Of a stretch of DNA of 64,000 nt, positions 1 to 9,300 are shown one piece after another. A program made the translations under genes and the position numbers. Under the pieces are notes generated by a model. It ran no database searches and was not told the origin of the DNA. It saw nothing but the letters and a program-made list of their open reading frames with translations. Source of the DNA: a virus; the IMG/VR virus record IMGVR_UViG_3300008262_000100, positions 1-64,000 of that record. One strand, given 5' to 3'. The stretch's first letter is position 1, and every line of letters begins with the position of its first letter.

Positions 1-3
1 CAT
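1..3 (-). CDS. Start codon of a gene that runs off the left edge
   Basis: The first three bases are the complement of an ATG. About ten bases upstream on the minus strand is an AAAGAGGAA ribosome-binding sequence, and a late-promoter box lies at 38-45. A minus-strand gene therefore begins here and continues outside the window. Its product cannot be seen. Confidence 0.6.
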
Positions 4-37
4 TTTTATTCCTCTTTAAAAGTTTAATTCTCTTCTA

Positions 38-45
38 TATTTATC
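38..45 (-). promoter_or_regulatory. T4-type late promoter box GATAAATA
   Basis: GATAAATA on the minus strand differs only in its first base from the T4 late consensus TATAAATA. It lies about 35 bases upstream of the start codon at the left edge and at the end of the preceding gene, a position suited to driving the off-window gene. Confidence 0.5.
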
Positions 46-47
46 TG

Positions 48-410
48 TTAAACATCTGTGGGATATTCATAAGTTTGATTGTACCTTACGATTAAATTCC
101 CTTGATTATCAAGATAATAGTATGCTGATCGTGGACCAAATCTATATTGGTCGTATTTTAAATTTGGGTATGTTCTTTCTCGTGTATCAGGATCTTTACC
201 TTCAAAAAAGTCAGTTCCTATCTCAAAAAAGTCCCAATTATCTTCTAGCGGGCCGTCATTATTGATTGCGATTAATCCAGTGTCTACCCATAAATCAACA
301 CGAGTAAAAAACAAATTCCCATCTTCGTCAACTCGTATTGCGTAAAAATATCTTTCGTCTGACGGTCCTAGTGCTGAATTTTCGCCTAAGTCACCTACGT
401 AATATGTCAT
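48..410 (-). CDS. Conserved phage protein of unknown function, 120 aa
   Basis: A small acidic soluble protein rich in Tyr, Asp and Phe, with no signal peptide or membrane segment. Its start follows an AAGGAGAA ribosome-binding site. It is the last complete gene of the minus-strand fibre block, 11 bases after the preceding gene's stop, so it is probably made late with the fibres. The sequence resembles small proteins I associate with fibre clusters of marine T4-like phages, but I know no function. A virion or fibre-assembly role is inferred from position only. Confidence 0.7.
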   Translation of the reverse strand: MTYYVGDLGENSALGPSDERYFYAIRVDEDGNLFFTRVDLWVDTGLIAINNDGPLEDNWDFFEIGTDFFEGKDPDTRERTYPNLKYDQYRFGPRSAYYYLDNQGNLIVRYNQTYEYPTDV

Positions 411-421
411 TATTCTTCTCC

Positions 422-964
422 TTAAACAATTTCAACAAAACTACAGACGAAATCTAAGCTATCTGCTGTGTTACATTCAACATACATTTTCATATTGCCG
501 CCCAATACTAGTTTTTCTCCGCCATTGACTAAACGTAATGTTTGACTCTGGGGCACTATAAGATTTCTTGCAAAATACGCTGTTCCTGTAAACGTAGCTT
601 CTGATATTGCTCCTCCAAGACTAGGTTTACTGATAGTAATAGTGTTGTCATCAACTCCATTGTTTACTATAGAAACAATTTTTGTGTTTGCCTGAACATT
701 GTTTCCTGTAACCCAATACCCTGTAAATACTTTTGCAGCGTCTAAATCTGCTACTCCTGTAAGAGTAGCGTCTCCTTCAAGATTAGTAAGTCCGGATATA
801 GTCCAGAAATTTTCTAACCTAATACTTGCACTGGTTATACCGTCTGTTAAATTACTCAAACTTAGACCAATTACAGTAGCTCGTGTATTATTGTTTGTTG
901 ATAATACTTCAAACTCCCCAACTCCTAAATTTTGAATTATTTTGTTTTTAAAAAATGTTGCCAT
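422..964 (-). CDS. Small virion structural protein, fibre-associated, 180 aa
   Basis: A beta-rich protein with low charge and many Thr, Asn and Val residues. The second half (around residues 130-180) has the order NLIVP, LRLVNGGEKLVLGG, then a short strand ending the chain. The 114-aa protein at 12220-12564 ends in the same order (NTIIVNGLPVP, EKLVLSLGD), so the two appear to be distant paralogs. It lies directly after the 1758-aa fibre gene with a 6-base gap, so it is probably co-transcribed with it. It may be a fibre-attachment or capsid/tail decoration protein; the exact role is not known. Confidence 0.65.
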   Translation of the reverse strand: MATFFKNKIIQNLGVGEFEVLSTNNNTRATVIGLSLSNLTDGITSASIRLENFWTISGLTNLEGDATLTGVADLDAAKVFTGYWVTGNNVQANTKIVSIVNNGVDDNTITISKPSLGGAISEATFTGTAYFARNLIVPQSQTLRLVNGGEKLVLGGNMKMYVECNTADSLDFVCSFVEIV

Positions 965-970
965 AGTTGT

Positions 971-3900
971 TTATCCAAATAAAATTGCTGATACAATTCC
1001 AATGTTTTCTGCTTCTTCGTAGGTCACACCGCCTGCTGAGCCTGCTACACTAGTCCATTGAACTCCATTATAAATTTCTAAAACTTGTGTATCAGTATTC
1101 CACCTAGTTAATCCAAGTTCAACAGCTAACGGTCTATCATTGGCTGTATCGCCTGATGGAAGAACTACTCCGTTTTTACCGCTAATCTTAACATATCCAT
1201 TGCCGGTCTGTACAAATTCAGTAACTGCATTAGAAGAAACATTAGTAATAGAATTATTATTAAATCTGTGATTACCTAATCTTATGCCACCTGTTCCACT
1301 AGTAGTTAGATTAATATCAGTGTTGGGTGCTAGAGTAGTTATGTTATTATCATAAATGTCTAAATTATTTGTATTAAACTTAGATGCATACAACTTAGTA
1401 CTGTCAATAGTTGCTTTTACATCACCGTTTACATAAAATCTAATAGTGTTGTCATTAGCGCCAGGTGTAAGCTCTGCTGTAATCTTAGTATTACCGTCTA
1501 AATCTTGTACTCCACTTAGTTTTAACCAATAAGAACCAGTCCACCCTTCATATTGTTCTAGCTCAGAATTAAATCTAATCATTCCCGGAGTTCTAACACT
1601 GATACCCGGGCGTTGGCCAGTTGTACCAACTGGCAATACTAAACTTTGATTACTGTTAACTACAACACTACCTGTGCCCTGCGGAGTAAAAATTAAATCT
1701 GAATCTGTAACTACGCTTTGGATATTATTGTCTTGGAATTTAAATCCTTCAAAGATTACATTTCCAGTGCCGTTAGCAGTTAATTGTAAGTCGCTATCGG
1801 TTACAGTAGTTGAAACAGTATTACCTTCAATTCTAATATTTGAAAGTTGTAAATAACCTGTACCAGTAATATTGCCAGTGACCTCTGTATTACCGCTAGT
1901 TGTAAAGTCACCGGTTTGATCAATGTCGCCGGTCTGAGTGATAGTTCCGGTTACTTCTGTATCTTTTAGATATGTTGTTCCAGTTGATACTGTGAAGTCT
2001 GTAGTAACTGTTAAATTTTGATCAATTAAAACATCATTACTTGGAACATAAATTTTACCTGTTCCGTTAGCTTCTAATTCTAAATTACTGTTGGTTAATG
2101 TTGTTGTAATTAAATTATTAAGTAGCTTAATATCTTTAAATTGAGCCGTTGTCCCTTGAACTGTTAGGTTGCCAGTTAGCTCATAGTCGCCAGTTTGGTT
2201 TACATCTCCAGTATGTGTAAAAGTACCAACATGGGTAATTGTTTTAGGTACTAATATTGTGCCTATGTTTACATTACCTAATGTTGATGTACCGTCAACT
2301 GTTAAATTTTGATCAAGTTGTACATCGTTGCTAGGAACATAAATTCTACCAGTTCCGTTAGCTGAAAGTTCTAAATCACTATCAGTAACTGTTGTGGTGA
2401 TATAATTGTTATCAATTTCAATATCACCAGTTGTAAATTTATCTGAAGTTACTGTAGTTGTTACTTCTAAAGAATTTAAAGTAGCAACACCGTTAACTAT
2501 TAAATCTTGTCCTATTTCAACATCATTTGATGGTATTAAGACTTTGCCTGTACCGTTAGCTGATATTTCTAAATCTAAATCAGTGCCAATAGTAGTAATA
2601 GTATTAGTACTAATTCTAATATCAGACAGGTCAGCGGTAGTTCCTTGAACTGTTAGATTACCAGTTAATGTGTAGTCGCCAGTTTGTTCAACATCGCCTG
2701 TTTGAGTTACACCACCAATGTGAGTAACAGTGTTTGGTACTAGGGCAGTTCCTATGTTTACATCTGTTAGATTAGTTGTGCCGTTTACTGTCAGATCATT
2801 TTCTATAACAACATCATTACTTGGTACATAAATTCTGCCTGTACCGTTGGCTAATAATTCTAAATCACTATCAGCAACAGTTGTAGTGATATAATTGTCG
2901 GTGATTTCAATATCTGTAACAGCAAACTTGTCAGCTGTTATAGTAGTGATTACTTCTAAACTGTTAGATGTAACTGTTCCGTTGACTGTTAAATTTTGAT
3001 CAATTTCTACATCGTTGTTAGGAACATAAATTCTACCTGTACCGTTAGCGGTTAAAATTAAATCATCATTACCGACTGTAGTTTCAATAGTGTTAGAATC
3101 AATTACTAATCCGTCAATTTCAGCACGATTTAGATAGACATTTTTCCAACGAAGCTCTGCCGGAGTTATAGATCCAAGATTATGTGCATCGTTAGTATCA
3201 GGTACAATATTACTGTTTACTTTGCCAACAAACTCTACAGTATCAGTAGCTTGATTACCAATAGTAATATTGCCGCCAATAGTAATATCGCCAGAGACAT
3301 CTAAATTTCCGCTGATATTAGTATTGTTTTGAAGATTAATGTTTCCGCTAGCAGAAAGTAAGTTAACATCTCCAGTAACACTTTCAACAGTATTACCACT
3401 TATTTGAATATTACCTGTGTTTATTGCTGTTGGTGTTATTACTGTAGTGTTCGTGCCGTCTGAGAATGTTACACCTGTAGCTGATGTAATATTTGTATTT
3501 GTTCCATTAAACAAAACATCGCCAGTTTTTTGATTTACAAAGAAACTATCGCCAACTTTAAAATTTCCTTCGTTGTCAACACTAGTATAATAAATTCGTG
3601 CGTTGTTAGTTTCAACTACTTCGTTAGCCGGTATCCTATCATTAGGGTCATTAGATGCTAGTTTGCCAGATCCAATATATGCAAAATTATGACTTATTAA
3701 GTATGCAACAACCCCCTGGCCATCTCCCACAAATCCATAATTACCGTAAACACATGCTGAACCAATACTACGGATTTCTGCACCAAAATCTGAATAATCA
3801 GCAAATGTAATTAATTTTGCTGTTCCGCCACTAGTTCTAATATCCTGATATGTAATCCCATCATCTAAAATAATAGTTGAATTATTTGCACCATTCAAAT

Positions 3901-6247
3901 GCAATAATAGTACTGTTGCAGAATCAGATAAAAATGCACTAGTCGGCACTGTCACTGATGTTGTATATTTTGCTGCGCCTTTTACAATTCTTACTTCATC
4001 AATGTAACCCGTAGATGGTGCTCCGCCAGTCCAGCTAGCCCCTAATCTAACAGGCCTTGCTGGATAGTTAGTAGCATCAGTCCATGTTGTTGGTGTTATT
4101 GTTCCGTTAACCGCTAATTTAGTAATACCACCGACTCTAAATAATGCTATATGATTAAATGTGCCTGCTGTACATGCAACACTAGAAGTAATACGATATG
4201 CACCGCTTACGTAAAATCTAATATTCCCAGCGGCATTCATTTCTAAATAAAGTGCTGTATCAGTTGCGGCTGTTCTGCAGTCTAAAAGAACTTGCGCTAC
4301 ACCAAGCGAGGTTGGTCTCCAGAAAAACTCAACAGTAAAATCGTCTGTTCCAAAATTAAAATCAGGTTGGCTTGCATAGGTTATGTAATCTCCTACGCCG
4401 TCTAATACAAGACTTGACGAACCAAATTTTTGTGCTGCGGTGCTTAATTTTGCATTGCCACTAATTGAAGCTATTTTACCAGCTCGGTCTGTTAATGTTT
4501 CAAATCCTGTGCATTGGCCTGTTAGTACAACATAATTTCCTGTGATTGTTTCAATAGTACCAGATGCTAAAACTGTAGTCCCGTCAACATCGTAGTAGTA
4601 TAAGGTATCACCAGTATTCCAAGTACCTAATCTTTCATCAATTCTTAAACGTGTTTTACCTTGCTGTGCAAATCCGTGAGCACTAGCAAATGCGTTAAAG
4701 CCCTCGTTAGCATAGTATATAAATGAGTTTAACCACTCAATGCGAACACCGTTAGTAGCTACTAAAGAATTTATTCCTGGCGTAATAAAAGTTACAGAGT
4801 GGAATAACATTGATGCTTCTTTGCTTACTGATGTAGCATAAGCACCGTCGATATATGCACCTTTACCAGCATTGCCTGCATCAAATCCTAATGGATCTTC
4901 TAGACTGGTTACACTTCCTTTGGTTAAAACTGAAATGTTTCTTACATAAGGACTACGACTAGTAACAGTTAAATCTGTTGCAAATCTAAAACCGTAACCG
5001 TTGTCCGGAAATACTCTAGTATCACCAGCGCAGCTAAATGTTAAATTTGAAACAAATACATTAGATCCTAAAGTAGCTGTTCCGCCAGTGTGTGTTAAAA
5101 CTAAAATACCAGTTGTATGTGTATACACAGCATTGGTAATTGTATAACTTGTTGCATCAATGGTAATTGCGCCACCGCTAACATAAGTGTGTTCAAATGG
5201 TGCTGTACCTACATTGATCGTTGTTGATCCTGCACTGGCTGCAGTTACTGTAAAATAATTTCCGCCGCTAAAAAAGTCAGCAACTGTTAAATCTTCTACA
5301 GTTGTTTCGCCGTTCATTAAAAATGCATCGTTGTAACGGGTAGCGGTAGTTGGAACAATTTTTACAGCACGAATTCCTGCTCCTCTTACAGTAACACCAA
5401 CAGGAACAGTTAATGGAAATTGCTCAGTATATGTTCCTGGATAGATATAAATTGTATCGCCAGCTTCGGCTTGTGTTAGTGCTGATTTTACAGTAGCTAA
5501 CGGATCATTTTGATGTACGCCTGCATTATCATCATTGCCGTTTACAGCTACATAGATTGTATTACCTTGAGGTTGTTCTAAAACAATCCCATTAACTACA
5601 GCAGTGTCGGTTATTATTGATGTAGAAAAAACATTTTTTAAATAACCGTTTTTCCATTCTTTTCCGCCGGTGCTAGGATCGGTTCCTAGGTCATAAGTAG
5701 AATCTAAATTTGGTACAATATTGCTAGCAATGTCTGCATTAAAAACTACATTATCGTCAACATCGCTGTTGCCAATAGTAATATCACCGTCGGCTGTAAT
5801 TGTTCCTGTTGCGTGTAAATTTCCATCAACAAAAACATTAGAATAAATTTTTACTTCGCCAGTGCCTACTGTTCTTATTTCTAAATCTTGATCTGTTGCT
5901 GTTGTTTCAATTACATTAGTTGATATCTGTAGATCGCCAGTAACAATTTTAGCTTGGTAAACAACAGGGCTGGTTCCGCTGGGTTCAATATTGATTGTTC
6001 CGCTAGAACTAGAAATAGTATCGCCACTGATAGTAAAAGTAGCAATATCTGTTTGGGTAGTTACATCTAGATTAGTAGTACGGGTTGTTCCGTTTATGGT
6101 TAAGTCGTGCGTTGGGCTGGCTGTTTTAATACCAATGCGGCCATTAACAACATCCAGATAAAGAAGGTCAGTCTCAAAGGCCAGATTAACCCCGTTGCGC
6201 AGGAGGTTTGCCTTTAAGAGCGGACCGGAAATTCGACCAACAGCCAT
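971..6247 (-). CDS. Giant tail-fibre-like protein with beta-helix, LamG-like insert and repeated shaft, 1758 aa
   Basis: The N-terminus (residues 4-35, GRISGPLLKANLLRNG) matches that of the neighbouring 1679-aa protein. A pectin-lyase-type right-handed beta-helix starts near residue 231 (TIYVAVNGNDDNAG, then AGDTIYIYPGTY). Residues about 597-790 form a LamG/concanavalin-like jelly roll (GSSSLVLDGVGDYITY, DDFTVEFFWRP, GYIDEVRIVKGAAKY), the usual style of a carbohydrate-binding domain. The second half holds at least six ANGTG repeats (for example ANGTGRIYVPSNDV) separated by LTVNGT units, typical of a fibrous shaft. The tail has an LPxGxxxxRP-RxNTD-GxxW module and ends in the hydrophobic SAILFG. 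A strong AAGGAGAG ribosome-binding site precedes the ATG. It is probably a host-recognition fibre; whether it attaches to head or tail is unknown. Confidence 0.8.
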   Translation of the reverse strand: MAVGRISGPLLKANLLRNGVNLAFETDLLYLDVVNGRIGIKTASPTHDLTINGTTRTTNLDVTTQTDIATFTISGDTISSSSGTINIEPSGTSPVVYQAKIVTGDLQISTNVIETTATDQDLEIRTVGTGEVKIYSNVFVDGNLHATGTITADGDITIGNSDVDDNVVFNADIASNIVPNLDSTYDLGTDPSTGGKEWKNGYLKNVFSTSIITDTAVVNGIVLEQPQGNTIYVAVNGNDDNAGVHQNDPLATVKSALTQAEAGDTIYIYPGTYTEQFPLTVPVGVTVRGAGIRAVKIVPTTATRYNDAFLMNGETTVEDLTVADFFSGGNYFTVTAASAGSTTINVGTAPFEHTYVSGGAITIDATSYTITNAVYTHTTGILVLTHTGGTATLGSNVFVSNLTFSCAGDTRVFPDNGYGFRFATDLTVTSRSPYVRNISVLTKGSVTSLEDPLGFDAGNAGKGAYIDGAYATSVSKEASMLFHSVTFITPGINSLVATNGVRIEWLNSFIYYANEGFNAFASAHGFAQQGKTRLRIDERLGTWNTGDTLYYYDVDGTTVLASGTIETITGNYVVLTGQCTGFETLTDRAGKIASISGNAKLSTAAQKFGSSSLVLDGVGDYITYASQPDFNFGTDDFTVEFFWRPTSLGVAQVLLDCRTAATDTALYLEMNAAGNIRFYVSGAYRITSSVACTAGTFNHIALFRVGGITKLAVNGTITPTTWTDATNYPARPVRLGASWTGGAPSTGYIDEVRIVKGAAKYTTSVTVPTSAFLSDSATVLLLHLNGANNSTIILDDGITYQDIRTSGGTAKLITFADYSDFGAEIRSIGSACVYGNYGFVGDGQGVVAYLISHNFAYIGSGKLASNDPNDRIPANEVVETNNARIYYTSVDNEGNFKVGDSFFVNQKTGDVLFNGTNTNITSATGVTFSDGTNTTVITPTAINTGNIQISGNTVESVTGDVNLLSASGNINLQNNTNISGNLDVSGDITIGGNITIGNQATDTVEFVGKVNSNIVPDTNDAHNLGSITPAELRWKNVYLNRAEIDGLVIDSNTIETTVGNDDLILTANGTGRIYVPNNDVEIDQNLTVNGTVTSNSLEVITTITADKFAVTDIEITDNYITTTVADSDLELLANGTGRIYVPSNDVVIENDLTVNGTTNLTDVNIGTALVPNTVTHIGGVTQTGDVEQTGDYTLTGNLTVQGTTADLSDIRISTNTITTIGTDLDLEISANGTGKVLIPSNDVEIGQDLIVNGVATLNSLEVTTTVTSDKFTTGDIEIDNNYITTTVTDSDLELSANGTGRIYVPSNDVQLDQNLTVDGTSTLGNVNIGTILVPKTITHVGTFTHTGDVNQTGDYELTGNLTVQGTTAQFKDIKLLNNLITTTLTNSNLELEANGTGKIYVPSNDVLIDQNLTVTTDFTVSTGTTYLKDTEVTGTITQTGDIDQTGDFTTSGNTEVTGNITGTGYLQLSNIRIEGNTVSTTVTDSDLQLTANGTGNVIFEGFKFQDNNIQSVVTDSDLIFTPQGTGSVVVNSNQSLVLPVGTTGQRPGISVRTPGMIRFNSELEQYEGWTGSYWLKLSGVQDLDGNTKITAELTPGANDNTIRFYVNGDVKATIDSTKLYASKFNTNNLDIYDNNITTLAPNTDINLTTSGTGGIRLGNHRFNNNSITNVSSNAVTEFVQTGNGYVKISGKNGVVLPSGDTANDRPLAVELGLTRWNTDTQVLEIYNGVQWTSVAGSAGGVTYEEAENIGIVSAILFG
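3860..4460 (-). other. LamG/concanavalin-like domain inserted in fibre
   Basis: This segment codes for the jelly-roll domain described for the 1758-aa fibre. The paralogous fibre at 6389-11428 lacks it. The two proteins align before it (around EWLNSF and GFxQxG) and after it (ExRSIxSAxVYG), which places the insertion boundaries to within a few tens of residues. Confidence 0.6.
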
Positions 6248-6369
6248 TAGCTCTCCTTAACCCCGTGTTTCACGGTTAACCACTTTTTCATACTAAGTAT
6301 AACTTAGTCTCTTTGCGGGTTTACCACAGTTTGATATCGTAGCACCTTGGTCAGACGCTACAGTATTAG
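6248..6369 (-). promoter_or_regulatory. Hairpin-rich leader of the 1758-aa fibre gene
   Basis: Downstream of the late promoter the roughly 120-base leader holds three inverted repeats: GTAGC/GCTAC (6339-6343 with 6357-6361), ACTAAG/CTTAGT (6292-6297 with 6303-6308), and TTAACC-GTG with CACGG-TTAA (about 6257-6279). The third lies directly upstream of the AAGGAG ribosome-binding site. They could stabilise the message or regulate translation; this is inferred. Confidence 0.45.
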
Positions 6370-6377
6370 TATTTATA
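6370..6377 (-). promoter_or_regulatory. T4-type late promoter box TATAAATA
   Basis: An exact TATAAATA on the minus strand in the gap between two giant fibre genes, followed by CT as in TATAAATACT. It gives the 1758-aa fibre gene its own late promoter with a leader of about 115 bases. Confidence 0.7.
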
Positions 6378-6388
6378 TGTTTTGAATT

Positions 6389-9300
6389 TTAACCAAGGAC
6401 AATGCCCCAGAAAGAAGTGATCTCTTCAAGGATGCCTACGTTTACAGAACCAGTTTGACCTATAGATGCGATCCAAGCACTACCGTCCCAAGTTTCTAAA
6501 CGTTCGTTGCCGCTGTCTGTATTCCATCTAGTTTGACCTATTTCTGGAATCGGCGGTCTTTCGCTAGATGTTCCTGCTGGGATAACTAGCCCTGCACTAC
6601 CGGCAAATTTAACATACCCTCTGTTAGTTGTGTTTAAGATAATGGCATTATTAGTGTTGTTAATAATTTTATTATCTTGAAATGATATACCGTTTACTGC
6701 AGTTTCTCCAGTACCGGATACAACAAAATTTATATTATTTGCTGAATTAATACTAGAAATAGTATTACCTGTAATGTTAATACTAGAAGTATATAATGAA
6801 TTAGAGTAAAATTTTTCGTCGTCTAACCTTGCTACAACTACTTCATTCACACCAAATCTAATTATTTTATCGTTAAAGCCGGGAGTAAGTTCTGACGTTA
6901 CATAGGTATTTCTATCGTTATCATACAGGTCTTTAAAACTAACAAGCCCTGCTGTTTGATAACCTTCAAAAAGTAAGCTAGTGTTGTTAAATCTAACTTC
7001 ACCATTAGATACTAGTGTTCGTGTAGAAGTATTGCCTACTGGAAGAACTAACGATGTTGTAGAATCAATAACAGCATTACCTATACCGTTTGGGGAAACT
7101 AAAAGACTTTTTTGTAAGTCAGTTGATGCTAACGGCCAGACGTTTGTAACATTATTGCTGGTAAATTTTATTTTATCATCAACAATAATGCTACCATTAC
7201 CGTTAGCTGTAAACTGTAAATCAGTATCTAACGCTGTTATAGATATTTCATTGCCTAATATTTTTATATTAGGAACACTAAAATATGCTAGTGCGCTAGG
7301 AACACTGATATTATTATTAGCAAAAGTACCAATAATATCAGTGTTTCCAGTTTGATCTATGTTGCCTAGTAGTGTTATGTCCCCTAGTATTGTTGTATTT
7401 TTTAGTGTACTATCCCCGTTAACTGTAAAATTTCCTCCTACAGTTAAGTCTTGTAATATTTCAACATTAGTGTTTTTAACGTTAACAATGTTTGTTCCAA
7501 CTGCACCTAATTTTAAATCGCTATCAGTTACTGTAGTTGATATAACATTATCAGTTATATTAAAATCTATGAACTGTGCTGACTCTGTAACTGTTAATTT
7601 ATTTGATACAGTAGTTGACCCAGTTTGATTTCTATCGCCTGTTTGATCGTACAGTCCGTAAAGTTCAATATCCCCGTTAACATCTACGGAATCTTTAAGA
7701 GTAGTTGTTAAAAAAACTGTTAGATTGTTTAAAATTTCTAAATTTGTTAACGGAATATAAATGTTGCCAGTTCCGTTGGCTAATAATCTTAAATCGCTGT
7801 TTACACTAGTTGTTATAGAATTGTCAGTAATTAAAATGTTACCGGTAGTAAAAACATCACTCTCAATAGTTGTTAACGTTGAGACACTGTCAAAAAACGA
7901 AGTTCCTAATACTTTTAGATCATTTGTAATCTCAAGATTATTATTTTGAACATTTACGGATCCGCCTACTTGGGTTCCAATTATTAAATTACTGTTAAGT
8001 AGTATTGTTTGTATTACATTATTGTTAATGTTAATATTGTAAAGTTGTGTTTCTTCAGTAACACTAATATTTGAAACTTCTGCTGAGCCTGCTTGGATTT
8101 TATTTCCTGTAAGATTATAATCCCCGTAATGTACAATTGATCCGGTTATGTTAGTATTCTTAAATGTTGATAACGAATTGTTAACTAAATTGTTATCTAC
8201 TTCTACATCGTTTAAACCAATTGATACAATACTTCCAATTGAAGATTGAAGCTCTAGATCGCTGTTATTTTTAGTAGTAATAGAATTACCGGTAATTACT
8301 ACAATGCCAGTGTCTAAAGTAAGTGCATCTACGTTAGTAGTTACTGATTCTGAATAAAACTCGCTGTGTAAATTTACCGTTAGATCATTATCAACTTGAA
8401 CGTTAGTAGTTGTAACTTGTACAATACCAGTAGTTGCCGCTTGAAACTTTAAATCTGTATCTGTAGTTAATGTTTGTATTGTGTTATTACTAATTTGAGT
8501 AATACCATCAATATCTATCAATTTTAAGTAAGCATTTTGCCAGCGTAAACTGTTGCTTCCTAACTCGTAAAAATTATTTTGATTAGGTAATAAATCTGTA
8601 GTTACTTTAGCTATTACAGAAACTGTATCGTTAAAAGGTTGATCTCCTAAGAAGACATCTCCGTCAACATTTACATCTCCAGTAACATCAAGATTGCCTG
8701 TTACAAATACATCAGTGTTTAAATTTGTAATATTATTGTCTGCAACAATATTAATAGGACCAGTAATTGAATTTATATTATTATCGTAAATTCTTATGTT
8801 GCCTGTTTGAACAGCAAATCTATCAATAACAGTAGTGCTGTCAGGGCCTTCTAACGTAATATTTCCCTGAGCACCAAAATCTATACTTTGTGCGTCAAAA
8901 ATTACTTGGCCAGTTTCTTGATTTACATAAAAAATATTGCCTATTCTATAATCACCTTTGTGATCTACGCTGTCGTAATAAATTTTACCATTGTTTTGTT
9001 CAACAACTTCGTTAGCTTGTATAACAATACTTCTATCATTAAGACTGTTAAGTCCAGTTCCTATATAACCAAAGTTATGACCTATTAGATAGGCTAGTGT
9101 ATTTGCTCCGTCGGCTACTGCGCCGTAAGTTCCGTAGACGTTTGCAGAATTAATACTTCTCATCTCTACTGTAGATCTTGTTACAGTACCAACACCTGGA
9201 GATGAAAAAATTGGGATACCAACTCCTGCTACTAATGATGTAGTAACATAGATCCTCCACATGTTTGTATTAACAGGATCTTGAATTACATAATCAACAA

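Noticed and set aside
2000-5000. CRISPR-like or DNA-level tandem repeat in the fibre genes
   Set aside because: The repeats are protein-level shaft repeats with diverged DNA and no spacer structure.
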